This document shows positions 1-8,504 of a DNA stretch of 64,000 nucleotides, one piece after another (the first letter of the stretch is position 1; every line of letters begins with the position of its first letter). Both the position numbers and the translations under genes were made by a program. Source of the DNA: Streptomyces caelestis (GTDB lineage: Bacteria > Actinomycetota > Actinomycetes > Streptomycetales > Streptomycetaceae); NCBI RefSeq assembly GCF_014205255.1, contig NZ_JACHNE010000001.1, positions 5,952,001 through 6,016,000 of the forward strand, given 5' to 3'. The notes below the pieces were generated by a model. That model was not told where the DNA came from. It saw only the letters and a list, made by a program, of their open reading frames with translations, and made no database searches.

Positions 1-2071
1 CGGCGGCCTGCGCCTCCGCGCGCACCCGGTCGGCGCTCTCCTGCGCCTCCGACTTCAGCCGCTCGGCCTCGTTCGCGGCCTCCGACCGCAGACGTACGGC
101 GACGGCCTCGCCCTCGGCACGCGCGGCCGACGCGTCGGACGCGGCCTCGTCGCGCAGCCGCTCGGCCTCCGCCTCGGCCTGCTGCTGGAGCGTACGGATC
201 CGCTCCGCGGCCTCGGCACGCAGCCGCTCGTTCTCCTCGGCGGCCTCCCGGCGGATCCGCGCGGCCTCCTCACGGGCGTCGGACAGCGCCTGCTCGGCGG
301 CCGTCAGCCGCTCCTCCGCCTCCGTCTGGAGCCGCGTCAGCTCCTGGGCGGCCTCCGCGCGGCGGGCCTCTATGGCCTGCTCGGTCTCCTCGTGCAGCTC
401 CCGCGCCGCACGCTCGGCGTCCGCCTTCAGGGCCTCGGCCTGCTCGACGACCTCCTCGCGGTGCCGCTCGGCCTCCTGCCGGGTGCGCTGGAGGGTCTCC
501 TCGGCCTGCCGGCGCAGGGTCGTCGCCCGCTCGATGGCCTCCGTGCGGACCCTCTCGCTGTCCGTCTGGGCCGTCGTGCGCAGCTCGTCCGCGTCCGCCT
601 TCGCCTTGGCGAGCAGTTCCTCGGCGGACCTCGCCGCCTCCTCGATCTGCGCCACGGCCTCCTTGCGGGCCTCGGCGCGGATCTTCTCGCCCTCGTCGAC
701 CGCGTCGGCCCGGAGCTGCTCGGCCTCGCCGCGCAGTCGGCGGGCCTCCTCCTGGAGCTCGACCGTCTTGGCGCGGTACTCCTTGGTGTCGTCCTTCGCC
801 GCGCCCTTGAGCTGCTCGGCGATGTCATGCGCCTCGGCCCGCAGCCGGTCCGCCTCGGCCTCGGCCTCCTTGCGGATCCGCTCGGCCTCCTCGGCCGCGG
901 CCCTGGTGGTCTTCTTGGCGTCCTCCGACGCCTTGTTGAGGACCTCCTCGGCCGTCCGGGCCGCCTTGGACAGCTGGGTCGCGGTCTCCTCGGCGGTGAG
1001 CGTGCGGGCCTTCTCCGCGGCCTCCGCGACGATCTTCTCTGCCTCGGCGCGGGCGTCCGCGACGAGCTGCTCGGCCTCGGACTTGGTGTTCTCGGCCTCC
1101 TTCGTGGCCTCCTCGACCAGCCGGGCGACCTGCTCCTTGGCGGTGCGCGTACGCGTCTCGTTCGCGGACTCCGCGCTCGCCAGGGCCTTGGTGGCGGCCT
1201 CCTTGGCCTCGGTGACCAGCTTCTCCGACTCGGTCCGCGCCTTGCGCAGCGCCTCCTCGGCCTCGGCCATCCGCTGCTCGGCGGCCTTGCTCAGCTCCTG
1301 GGCCTGGCGGCGCGCGGACTCCGACTCCGTGGCGGTCGACGTGCGCAGCTGTTCGGCGTGGTCGGTGGCCTCCTGGGCCTGCGTGGAGGCGGCGTTGAGG
1401 AGTCGCTCGGCGTCCGTGCGGGCACGCCGCAGGATCTGCTCGGCCTCGGCCCGGGCCTCCTCGGCCGCGCCCGTCAGCCGCTGCCGGGCCTCGGTCGTCA
1501 GCCGCTCGGCCTCGGCGCGGGCGGTCGCCAGGGCCTGCTCGGCCTCGGCGCGGGACTCCTCCAGCAGCCGGCGGGCCTGCTGCTCGGTGCGGGCCCGCAG
1601 CTGCTCCGCCCACGCCACGTTCTCGTTGACGTGCGACTCGACCGTCTGGCGGCGCTCGGCCAGCTCCTGGTCGAGCTGCTGGCGCCGGGTCACCGCCTCC
1701 TGGTGCAGCTCCGCCTGGAGCCGGGCCGCCTGCTCGGCGTGCTCCTGCAGGATCCGCTGGGTCTGGGCCCGGGCCTCGCTCAGCTCGCGGTCGGCGTCCG
1801 CGCGGATCTGGTCGGCCTGCATCTGCGCGTTGCGCAGCAACTGCTCGGCCTGCCAGCCGATGTCGCCCCCGTCGAAGGAGGGCCGGGACATGATGGTGCG
1901 CCGCGCCTCGTGCAGCTTGGCGCGCAGCACCTCGACCTGGTAGCCGAGGTCCTCGGCGTGCTGGATCGCCTTTTCCCGTTCGGTCTTCAGCCGCTTCATC
2001 TCGGCTTCGAACCGAGAGAGGTGGTCGACGTCAGCCGCCGGCTCTCGCTCCTGGCTCTCGTAGCCCCGCAC
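1..2071 (-). CDS. scy: Scy-type polar coiled-coil protein, N-terminal 690 codons (cut by window edge)
   Basis: The minus strand is open from a GTG at 2071 to the window edge and encodes an almost pure coiled coil. The N-terminus reads VRGYESQEREPAADVDHLSR, which I recognise from the Streptomyces cytoskeletal protein Scy. After residue 90 the protein is a long run of Ala/Glu/Arg/Lys heptad-like repeats with recurring AEAE-R-AE units. Scy (about 1,300 residues in S. coelicolor) organises the hyphal tip with DivIVA and FilP, so roughly half the gene is visible. Its neighbour mce/thiolase/meaB is the same as in other streptomycetes. The GTG was chosen because it fits the known N-terminus and lies just after a purine-rich stretch. 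Many apparent reading frames on both strands here are side effects of the repetitive composition. Confidence 0.9.
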   Translation of the reverse strand, partial: MRGYESQEREPAADVDHLSRFEAEMKRLKTEREKAIQHAEDLGYQVEVLRAKLHEARRTIMSRPSFDGGDIGWQAEQLLRNAQMQADQIRADADRELSEARAQTQRILQEHAEQAARLQAELHQEAVTRRQQLDQELAERRQTVESHVNENVAWAEQLRARTEQQARRLLEESRAEAEQALATARAEAERLTTEARQRLTGAAEEARAEAEQILRRARTDAERLLNAASTQAQEATDHAEQLRTSTATESESARRQAQELSKAAEQRMAEAEEALRKARTESEKLVTEAKEAATKALASAESANETRTRTAKEQVARLVEEATKEAENTKSEAEQLVADARAEAEKIVAEAAEKARTLTAEETATQLSKAARTAEEVLNKASEDAKKTTRAAAEEAERIRKEAEAEADRLRAEAHDIAEQLKGAAKDDTKEYRAKTVELQEEARRLRGEAEQLRADAVDEGEKIRAEARKEAVAQIEEAARSAEELLAKAKADADELRTTAQTDSERVRTEAIERATTLRRQAEETLQRTRQEAERHREEVVEQAEALKADAERAARELHEETEQAIEARRAEAAQELTRLQTEAEERLTAAEQALSDAREEAARIRREAAEENERLRAEAAERIRTLQQQAEAEAERLRDEAASDASAARAEGEAVAVRLRSEAANEAERLKSEAQESADRVRAEAQAA

Positions 2072-2303
2072 TGCGCGGTCCCATCCGTCCCCTGGTCGCA
2101 ACTCTCTCCAAACGAGCTCCGTCCATTCGCCGAACGGGGCCCCCGGGGAATGGTGTCAGATCATCGGCGGAGCAGAGGCTGCTGCCCCGACGCTCGTCCC
2201 CCGAAACCCGGACCCCGGTGGTCCTGCCGTCGCACGGCGGGACCGCGGTCACCCTGGCTGAGCGGCGACCGCCCCCAACCCTACCGGCCCCTATGTACGA
2301 GGG
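2072..2303. other. Intergenic region upstream of scy
   Basis: This 232 bp stretch between the end of mce and the start of scy, both on the minus strand, holds no convincing gene. A hairpin lies at 2220-2244 (11 pairs with one G-T pair, 3-base loop). It could end mce transcription or lie in the scy leader. No clear promoter was recognised. Confidence 0.4.
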
Positions 2304-2744
2304 TCAGTGCTCAGGTGACTCAACGGGCGCCGAAGTGACCAGTTCTGTCAGCACGCCATGGCAGTCCTTGGGGTGCAGGAAGGTGATCCGTGACCCCATG
2401 GAACCGCGTCGGGGCTCTTCGTAGAGCACGCGCACGCCCTTGTCCTTGATGTCCGCGGCCTCGGCGTCCACGTCCGCCGTGCCGAAGGCGATGTGGTGGA
2501 CGCCCTCCCCGTTCTTCGCGAGCCACTTCGCGACGGTGGAGTCCTCGCGGGTCGGCTCCAGGAGCTGCAGGTACGAGGCGCCTCCGTCGGACGTATCGTT
2601 GATCTTGAGCATGGCCTCGCGCACGCCCTGCTCCTCGTTGACCTCGGAGTGGAACACCTCGAAGCCGTAGGTGGCACGGTAGAACTCGACGGTCTTGTCG
2701 AGGTCGAAACAGGCGATCCCGATGTGGTCGATTCGCGTCAGCAT
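2304..2744 (-). CDS. mce: methylmalonyl-CoA epimerase
   Basis: A 146-residue protein of the vicinal-oxygen-chelate fold. It interconverts (2R)- and (2S)-methylmalonyl-CoA. The four metal ligands expected for the family are visible as His7 (IDHIGIA), Gln60 (SYLQLLEP), His84 (GVHHIAF) and Glu134 (LTELV). The length is normal for the family. It lies between scy and a divergent thiolase gene and close to meaB, the usual Streptomyces arrangement. Together with meaB and the isobutyryl-CoA mutase gene further right it belongs to acyl-CoA rearrangement that feeds methylmalonyl-CoA to polyketide and propionate metabolism. The start ATG at 2744 gives the canonical N-terminus MLTRIDHIGIA. Confidence 0.95.
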   Translation of the reverse strand: MLTRIDHIGIACFDLDKTVEFYRATYGFEVFHSEVNEEQGVREAMLKINDTSDGGASYLQLLEPTREDSTVAKWLAKNGEGVHHIAFGTADVDAEAADIKDKGVRVLYEEPRRGSMGSRITFLHPKDCHGVLTELVTSAPVESPEH

Positions 2745-2892
2745 GGATTCAGTGCAGCGCTCCGGAGGTGGTTACGCAACGTGCGCGCGATCACACCGAC
2801 AGCCCGATGACGCGGTGGAGTACTGGTCAGTACATTCGAAGTAAACCCTCGTTCACTCCTCGGCTGTGCAGCCGGTAAGGGGATCGCAGCTC

Positions 2893-4116
2893 ATGTCTTC
2901 TGGAACGTCTGGAACGTCCGGGGCCAACGGCTCCACGTCTGTGATCGTCGCGGGCGCCCGTACTCCGATGGGGCGGTTGCTCGGTTCGCTGAAGTCCTTC
3001 TCCGGAGCCGACCTCGGCGGCTTCGCGATCAAGGCCGCCCTCGACCGTGCGGGGATCGGTGGCGACCAGGTGCAGTACGTGATCATGGGGCAGGTGCTCC
3101 AGGCCGGGGCGGGGCAGATCCCGGCGCGCCAGGCCGCCGTCAAGGCGGGTATCCCCATGAATGTGCCGGCGCTGACCATCAACAAGGTGTGTCTGTCGGG
3201 CCTCGACGCCATCGCGCTGGCGGACCAGCTGATCCGTGCGGGTGAGTTCGACGTGATCGTCGCCGGCGGTCAGGAGTCCATGACCAACGCCCCGCATCTG
3301 CTGCCGAAGTCCCGCGAGGGCTTCAAGTACGGCGCAATCGAGATGCTCGACTCCATGGCCCACGACGGGCTGACCGACTCCTTCGACGGCGTCGCCATGG
3401 GCGAGTCGACGGAGAAGCACAACACGCGCCTCGGCATCGGCCGCGCCGAGCAGGACGAGATCGCCGCGCTGTCCCACCAGCGGGCCGCCGCCGCGCAGAA
3501 GAACGGCCTGTTCGAGGCCGAGATCACGCCGGTGGAGATCCCGCAGCGCAAGGGCGACCCGGTGCTGTTCAGCAAGGACGAGGGGATCCGGGGCGACACG
3601 ACCGCGGAGTCCCTCGGCAAGCTGCGTCCCGCCTTCGCCAAGGACGGCACGATCACGGCCGGTTCGGCGTCGCAGATCTCCGACGGCGCTGCCGCCGTCG
3701 TGGTGATGAGCAAGGCCAAGGCTCAGGAGCTCGGCCTGGACTGGATCGCCGAGATCGGGGCGCACGGGAACGTGGCGGGGCCGGACAACTCGCTCCAGTC
3801 CCAGCCGTCCAACGCGATCCAGCACGCGTTGAAGAAGGAGGGGCTGAGCGTCGAGGACCTGGACCTCATCGAGATCAACGAGGCGTTCGCGGCGGTTGCC
3901 GTGCAGTCGATGAAGGACCTCGGGGTGTCCACCGAAAAGGTGAATGTCAACGGAGGTGCCATTGCCCTGGGTCACCCGATCGGGATGTCCGGTGCGCGGC
4001 TCGTGCTGCACCTCGCGCTGGAGCTGAAGCGGCGCGGCGGTGGCGTGGGCGCGGCCGCGCTGTGCGGTGGCGGTGGTCAGGGTGACGCGCTGATCGTGCG
4101 GGTACCGAAGGCCTGA
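2893..4116 (+). CDS. acetyl-CoA C-acetyltransferase (thiolase)
   Basis: A 407-residue thiolase that condenses or cleaves acyl-CoA (acetoacetyl-CoA to two acetyl-CoA). The nucleophilic Cys100 is in NKVCLSG. The His of NEAFA/GHPIGMSGARL and the second active-site Cys in AALCGGGGQG are present. A longer reading frame opens at a GTG at 2866, but the ATG at 2893 is preferred. AAGGGG at 2877-2882 sits 10 bases before it, and the N-terminus then resembles other streptomycete thiolases with a Ser/Gly/Thr-rich leader. The gene is divergent from mce, so 2745-2892 should hold both promoters. meaB follows 41 bases downstream on the same strand, which suggests co-transcription. Confidence 0.93.
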   Translation: MSSGTSGTSGANGSTSVIVAGARTPMGRLLGSLKSFSGADLGGFAIKAALDRAGIGGDQVQYVIMGQVLQAGAGQIPARQAAVKAGIPMNVPALTINKVCLSGLDAIALADQLIRAGEFDVIVAGGQESMTNAPHLLPKSREGFKYGAIEMLDSMAHDGLTDSFDGVAMGESTEKHNTRLGIGRAEQDEIAALSHQRAAAAQKNGLFEAEITPVEIPQRKGDPVLFSKDEGIRGDTTAESLGKLRPAFAKDGTITAGSASQISDGAAAVVVMSKAKAQELGLDWIAEIGAHGNVAGPDNSLQSQPSNAIQHALKKEGLSVEDLDLIEINEAFAAVAVQSMKDLGVSTEKVNVNGGAIALGHPIGMSGARLVLHLALELKRRGGGVGAAALCGGGGQGDALIVRVPKA

Positions 4117-4157
4117 GCGCCCGGTTTTCGGACCTCCCTCATCGGAACGGAGCTGTG

Positions 4158-5123
4158 ATGCAGGACGTCTCCACGCTGGTCGCCCAGGCCAGGGAGGGCC
4201 GGCCGCGGGCCGTGGCCCGGCTGATCTCCCTGGTGGAGGGGGCGTCCCCGCAGCTCAGGGAGGTCATGGCGGCGCTCGCGCCGTTGGCGGGCAACGCGTA
4301 CGTGGTCGGGCTGACCGGGTCGCCGGGGGTCGGCAAGTCCACGTCGACGTCGGCGCTGGTGACCGCGTACCGCAAGCAGGGCAAGCGGGTCGGCGTGCTG
4401 GCCGTCGACCCGTCGTCCCCGTTCTCCGGGGGTGCGCTGCTGGGGGACCGGGTGCGGATGTCGGAGCACGCGTCGGACCCGGGCGTGTACATCCGTTCCA
4501 TGGCGACGCGCGGGCATCTGGGCGGGCTCGCGTGGGCCGCGCCGCAGGCCATCCGGGTACTGGACGCGGCGGGGTGTGACGTGATCCTCGTCGAGACGGT
4601 GGGTGTGGGGCAGTCCGAGGTGGAGATCGCCTCGCAGGCGGACACGTCCGTCGTGCTGCTCGCGCCGGGGATGGGCGACGGGATCCAGGCGGCCAAGGCC
4701 GGGATCCTGGAGATCGGTGACGTGTACGTCGTGAACAAGGCCGACCGCGACGGCGCGGATGCGACGGCTCGCGAGCTGAACCACATGCTGGGGCTGGGGG
4801 AGGCCCGGGGGCCCGGGGACTGGCGCCCGCCGATCGTGAAGACCGTCGCCGCGCGCGGGGAGGGCATGGACGAGGTCGTCGAGGCCCTGGAGAAGCACCG
4901 GGCCTGGATGGAGGAGCGGGGGGTGCTCGCGGAGCGGCGTACGGCCCGTGCGGCGCGGGAGGTCGAGACGATCGCGGTGACGGCGCTGCGGGAGCGGATC
5001 GGGGATCTGCACGGTGACCGACGCCTCGGGGCGCTGGCGGAGCGGATCGTGGCGGGGGAGCTGGATCCGTACCGTGCGGCTGATGAGCTGGTGGCGGGGC
5101 TGACGGGCACCTCCGGCGGTTGA
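4158..5123 (+). CDS. meaB: MeaB-type GTPase chaperone of acyl-CoA mutases
   Basis: A 321-residue G3E-family GTPase. MeaB loads and protects adenosylcobalamin in methylmalonyl-CoA mutase and related mutases. The Walker A motif GSPGVGKST follows a short helical lead. Further conserved segments include VDPSSPFSGGALLGDR, ETVGVGQSE and the guanine-specifying NKAD. The ATG at 4158 is spaced 5 bases from GGAG; an overlapping GTG at 4155 is only 2 bases away. The stop codon (5121-5123) lies inside the first, degenerate unit of a 45 bp tandem repeat that continues downstream in the same frame, so the C-terminus appears to be in evolutionary flux (see the repeat entry). Confidence 0.95.
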   Translation: MQDVSTLVAQAREGRPRAVARLISLVEGASPQLREVMAALAPLAGNAYVVGLTGSPGVGKSTSTSALVTAYRKQGKRVGVLAVDPSSPFSGGALLGDRVRMSEHASDPGVYIRSMATRGHLGGLAWAAPQAIRVLDAAGCDVILVETVGVGQSEVEIASQADTSVVLLAPGMGDGIQAAKAGILEIGDVYVVNKADRDGADATARELNHMLGLGEARGPGDWRPPIVKTVAARGEGMDEVVEALEKHRAWMEERGVLAERRTARAAREVETIAVTALRERIGDLHGDRRLGALAERIVAGELDPYRAADELVAGLTGTSGG

Positions 5124-5286
5124 GCCGGGGCGCCTGGGGCGGCCTGTGCGGGTGCCTCCGGTGGTTGGGCGGGGGTGCCTGGGGCGGTCTGTGTGGGTGC
5201 CTCCGGTGGTTGGGCGGGGGTGCCTGGGGTGGCCTGTGTGGGTGCCTCCGGTGGTTGGGCGGGGGCGCCTGGGGCGGCCTGTGCTG
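5087..5286. repeat. 45 bp tandem repeat continuing from the 3' end of meaB
   Basis: Three near-identical 45 bp units occupy 5132-5176, 5177-5221 and 5222-5266, followed by a partial fourth to about 5286. A diverged copy precedes them at about 5087-5131 and covers the last codons and stop of meaB. The TGA stop at 5121-5123 aligns exactly with TGG at 5166-5168 one unit later. The unit is 15 codons, so the meaB frame stays open through the array and would read Gly/Ala/Val-rich 15-residue repeats (core GASGGWAG). Confidence 0.9.
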
Positions 5287-5316
5287 GTGGGGTGGGGGTG
5301 CGCCGCTTGCGCCTGC

Positions 5317-5568
5317 GCGGTGGGGTGGGCCGGGGCCGCGCCGGGGGGTGTCCGTCCTCGGAACGGCGCGATGGGGTGGGTGACCAGCTGACTGGCGTTG
5401 ACGCGCCAACCGCTGCGGGCGGACACCCCCCCGACACGTCCCCTTTCCGTGCGTGCGCGGGTGCGGGCCCGCCCAGCTGCGGGCAGTCGTGCCGCTTGGG
5501 GCGGCACGGGTGGGCGCAGCGGCACCCCGCTCCGCCGGGTTGCGGACCCACCGGGCAGCGGCTCCGAC
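5317..5568. repeat. Dispersed intergenic repeat, copy A
   Basis: About 250 bp strongly resemble 38310-38595 in the same orientation. Shared blocks include CTCGGAACGGCGCGATGGGG, TTGACGCGCCAACCGCTGCG, GCTGCGGGCAGTCGTGCCGC and GCGGACCCACC. A short hairpin (GCCGC...GCGGC) is part of the conserved core. Both copies lie between convergent genes. Reading frames on the minus strand cross it, but the copies drift in frame and contain no recognisable protein, so I treat it as non-coding. Confidence 0.85.
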
Positions 5569-5582
5569 GCCGAGCAGCTCGA

Positions 5583-5612
5583 CGCCCCGGCGTCAGCAGT
5601 GACGCCGGGGCG
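5583..5612. terminator. Bidirectional terminator-like hairpin
   Basis: A perfect 13 bp stem with a 4-base loop (CGCCCCGGCGTCA gcag TGACGCCGGGGCG) lies between the convergent meaB and PepSY genes. It could stop transcription from either side. There is no clear T-run, which is common in Streptomyces. Confidence 0.7.
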
Positions 5613-5634
5613 GCAGGAAAGCGGCTGTACCGGA

Positions 5635-6267
5635 TCAGTCCTGGTCGTCGGAGTCGTCGTCCTGGTCGTCCGAGTGGTCCGCCGTGACCTTGCCCGTGCC
5701 GAGGTCGATCTTCCAGTCCTGCTCGGCGCCGCCGGACTTGCGGGTCTCGGCCTCCCAGGACTTGTTCTTGCCGTCCTCGTCCAGGTCCACGGACGTCACC
5801 ACGCCCTTGCCGGCGGCAGCCTTCGCGGCCTCCTCGGCCGTCACGGACGAGCCCTTCAGCGCCGCCCGCACCTGCGCCGTGTCGTCCTCGTCGTCGGACT
5901 CGGAGCCGAGCACCTTGCCGTTGGACGGGTCGATACGGACGCTGTGCCGGCTGTTGTCGCCGGAGAGGACGTCGACCTTCCAGATCACCTTGTCGCTGTC
6001 GTCCTCGTCGTCCAGCTCGGCGGACACGGCCGTGCCGGGCGTGTGCTTCAGCGCGGAGGCGATGGCCTCGGGCGCCGTCACGTCGGCGGAAGCCGCCCGC
6101 GCGTCGGAACCGTCCTGGTCGTCACGGACGTCGTCGTCCGACAGCCGGGTGTTGGCCGCCTGCCGTGCCGAGCCCTGGTCGTCTCCCGTGGTCGCGAGAG
6201 CCGTGGCCGTACCGCCTCCGATCAGAGCGGCAGCGGTCACAGCGGCGATCACGATGTTGCGCTTCAT
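5635..6267 (-). CDS. secreted PepSY-domain protein
   Basis: A 210-residue exported protein. The N-terminus MKRNIVIAAVTAAALIGGG followed by ALA is a Sec-type signal peptide. Two PepSY modules follow (about residues 60-120 and 135-195), each with the pattern of an alpha helix, a strand and a D...G.V turn. The tail and linkers are very acidic (runs of Asp/Glu), suggesting a soluble extracytoplasmic, perhaps cation-binding, protein. It is divergent from the response regulator/kinase pair that starts 117 bp away. PepSY proteins next to such systems often act as accessory sensors or regulated targets; that is inferred here from position only. Confidence 0.85.
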   Translation of the reverse strand: MKRNIVIAAVTAAALIGGGTATALATTGDDQGSARQAANTRLSDDDVRDDQDGSDARAASADVTAPEAIASALKHTPGTAVSAELDDEDDSDKVIWKVDVLSGDNSRHSVRIDPSNGKVLGSESDDEDDTAQVRAALKGSSVTAEEAAKAAAGKGVVTSVDLDEDGKNKSWEAETRKSGGAEQDWKIDLGTGKVTADHSDDQDDDSDDQD

Positions 6268-6383
6268 GCGGGTTCCTCCCGAGTCGTTTCGTTTTCGACG
6301 TGTTCCAATCTGGCTGACCGACGCTGAGAGGAACCTGAAGACCCCTGAAGGGATCTTCAGCTTGGTTTTGCCACTCTTTACCC

Positions 6384-7052
6384 ATGCGCCTGTTGATCGT
6401 GGAGGACGAGAAGCGGCTGGCCCTGTCGCTCGCCAGGGGCCTGACGGCCGAGGGGTACGCCGTGGACGTCGTCCACGACGGACGAGAGGGGCTGCACCAG
6501 GCCTCGGAGGGCACGTACGACCTGGTGATCCTCGACATCATGCTGCCCGGCCTCAACGGTTACCGGGTCTGCGCCGCCCTGCGCGCCGCCGGGCACGAGG
6601 TGCCGATCCTGATGCTCACCGCCAAGGACGGCGAGTACGACGAGGCCGAGGGGCTCGATACGGGCGCGGACGACTATCTGACCAAGCCCTTCTCGTACGT
6701 CGTGCTCGTCGCCCGGATCAAGGCGCTGCTGCGGCGGCGCGGCGTGGGTGCGGGGGCCTCGCCCGTGCACGTACACGGGGATCTGAAGGTGGACACCGCG
6801 GCCCGGCGGGTGTTCCTGGGGGACGACGAGGTCGCCCTGACCGCCAAGGAGTTCTCCGTGCTGGAGCACCTCGTGCTGCGGGCCGGGGAGGTCGTGTCCA
6901 AGTCCGAGATCCTCGAACATGTCTGGGACTTCGCGTACGACGGTGATCCCAACATCGTCGAGGTGTACGTCAGCACCCTGCGGCGGAAGCTGCGGGCGGG
7001 GCTGATCCGGACCGTGCGCGGCGCCGGGTACCGGCTGGAGACGTCGCCATGA
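6384..7052 (+). CDS. OmpR-family response regulator
   Basis: A 222-residue two-domain regulator. The receiver domain (residues 1-118) has the acidic pocket VEDE and the phosphoacceptor Asp51 (LVILDIMLPGLNG), with the switch Thr in MLTAKD and Lys in YLTKPF. The C-terminal winged helix (about 128-220) ends with RTVRGAGYRLE, typical of OmpR/PhoB DNA-binding domains. Its stop overlaps the ATG of the kinase by four bases (ATGA at 7049-7052), so the two are translationally coupled. The PepSY gene on the other strand is the most likely nearby target. Confidence 0.95.
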   Translation: MRLLIVEDEKRLALSLARGLTAEGYAVDVVHDGREGLHQASEGTYDLVILDIMLPGLNGYRVCAALRAAGHEVPILMLTAKDGEYDEAEGLDTGADDYLTKPFSYVVLVARIKALLRRRGVGAGASPVHVHGDLKVDTAARRVFLGDDEVALTAKEFSVLEHLVLRAGEVVSKSEILEHVWDFAYDGDPNIVEVYVSTLRRKLRAGLIRTVRGAGYRLETSP

Positions 7053-8458
7053 GGCGGCTGTTCGGGTCCGTCCGGGCGCGGGCCACGCTGGGAGCCACGC
7101 TCGTGGTCGCGGTGGCGCTCGTCGCCGCCGGGGCCGCCGTCCTGCTGTCCCTGCGGTCCAACCTGATGGGCGAGGCCGGCACTCAGGCGGAGCGCTCCGC
7201 CCGGGCGGTAGCCTCCGAGCTCGCCGCCGGGACGCCGTACGGCAAGCTGGCCGGTCTGGACGGCGACGACGGACCAGTCCAGGTCCTCGCCGAGAAGAAG
7301 CGGCTGGTGGCGGCCAGCGAGGATCTGGAGAAGATCAGCGGTACCGACTCCGACCGGGTGAAGCCACAGCCGCCGGTGGCGCCTCGCCGGGACGATGACG
7401 ACGACCCCGACGACCAGGAGGAGGCCCTCGAACCCGGGGAGATCGCCGGGGAGAGCACCTTCAGCAACGGGTCCGCGAGCATCGACGGCGACACGCAGGA
7501 CTACCGGTTCGCCGCCGTCGAGGTCGAGACCCACGACCGAGGGCGCCTGAAGGTCTACGCCGGTGCCCCGCTGGCCGCCGAGCACGGGGCGGTGCAGAGC
7601 GCGCTGACGGTGATGCTGATCGGGTTCCCGCTGCTGCTCGGCGTCGTCGCGGGGGTGACCTGGCTGGTCACCCGGCGGGCGCTGCGGCCGGTGGAGGGCA
7701 TCCGGAGCGAGATGGCCGCGATCACCGCCTCGCAGGACCTCGCGCGCCGTGTCCCGGAGCCGCAGACGCACGACGAGGTCGCCCGGCTCGCCCGGACGAC
7801 GAACGAGACGCTCGCGGCCCTGGAGACCTCCGTGGAGCGGCAGCGGCGCTTCGTCGCCGACGCCTCCCACGAGCTGCGCAGCCCGATCGCCTCGCTGCGC
7901 ACGCAGTTGGAGGTGGCCGCAGCACATCCCGAGCTGCTGGACCTCGACGGAGCCGTGGAGGACACCGTACGGCTCCAGCGGCTCGCCGCCGACCTGCTGC
8001 TGCTCGCCCGGCTGGACGCGGGGGAGCGGCCCACCGACGCGAAGGTCGACCTCGCCGGGCTGGCCCGGGAGGAAGCCGAGGGGCGGACGGGTGTGACGGT
8101 GGACGCGGAGCCGGTGAACGTGGCCGGATCGCGCGGGCAGTTGGGCCGGGTGCTGGCCAATCTGCTCGACAACGCCCAGCGGCATGCCCGGTCGGCCGTC
8201 ACCGTGAGCGTGCGTCGGGAGGGTGACCTGGCCGTGGTCGGGGTGGCCGACGACGGGGACGGCGTGCCCCAGGCCGACCGGGAGCGGATCTTCGAGCGGT
8301 TCGTACGGCTGGACGCCGCCCGCAGCCGCGACGACGGCGGGGCCGGACTGGGACTCGCCATCGCCCGGGACGTCGCCGTACGGCACGGCGGCACGCTCAC
8401 GGCCGGTCAGGGGCCGGCGGGCGGAGCCCTGTTCGAACTCCGCCTGCCGCTCGCCTAG
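7049..8458 (+). CDS. membrane sensor histidine kinase
   Basis: A 469-residue HisKA kinase paired with the preceding regulator. Membrane helix 1 is at about residues 12-32. The extracytoplasmic segment (about 33-180) contains a very acidic stretch (DDDDDPDDQEE) that might bind cations. Helix 2 is at about 182-205. A HAMP domain, the phosphoacceptor His in FVADASHELRSPIASLR, the N box NLLDNAQRHA and the G boxes DDGDGVP and GGAGLGLAIA follow. No ligand can be named. The acidic sensor loop and acidic PepSY partner are consistent with metal or cationic-peptide sensing, which is only an inference. Confidence 0.94.
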   Translation: MRRLFGSVRARATLGATLVVAVALVAAGAAVLLSLRSNLMGEAGTQAERSARAVASELAAGTPYGKLAGLDGDDGPVQVLAEKKRLVAASEDLEKISGTDSDRVKPQPPVAPRRDDDDDPDDQEEALEPGEIAGESTFSNGSASIDGDTQDYRFAAVEVETHDRGRLKVYAGAPLAAEHGAVQSALTVMLIGFPLLLGVVAGVTWLVTRRALRPVEGIRSEMAAITASQDLARRVPEPQTHDEVARLARTTNETLAALETSVERQRRFVADASHELRSPIASLRTQLEVAAAHPELLDLDGAVEDTVRLQRLAADLLLLARLDAGERPTDAKVDLAGLAREEAEGRTGVTVDAEPVNVAGSRGQLGRVLANLLDNAQRHARSAVTVSVRREGDLAVVGVADDGDGVPQADRERIFERFVRLDAARSRDDGGAGLGLAIARDVAVRHGGTLTAGQGPAGGALFELRLPLA

Positions 8459-8470
8459 AGCCTGTCGACG

Positions 8471-8491
8471 CCGGGGCCGCACGGCCCCCGG
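8471..8491. terminator. Hairpin between convergent kinase and MarR genes
   Basis: CCGGGGCC and GGCCCCCGG pair around GCAC with one bulged C. Its location between convergent stops suggests a shared terminator. There is no T-run. Confidence 0.45.
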
Positions 8492-8504
8492 TGCGCCGTC
8501 CGGG

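Noticed and set aside
372..2338. Long open frames on the plus strand (over 500 and 600 codons)
   Set aside because: They are mirror frames of the repetitive Ala/Glu/Arg coiled-coil gene on the minus strand; the translated products are Leu/Gly/Arg-rich and match nothing, and the minus frame gives the known Scy N-terminus.
4077..5551. Minus-strand frames of over 450 codons across meaB and the tandem repeat
   Set aside because: Composition is Pro/Arg/Thr-rich and typical of antisense frames in G+C-rich DNA; meaB has clear GTPase motifs on the plus strand.
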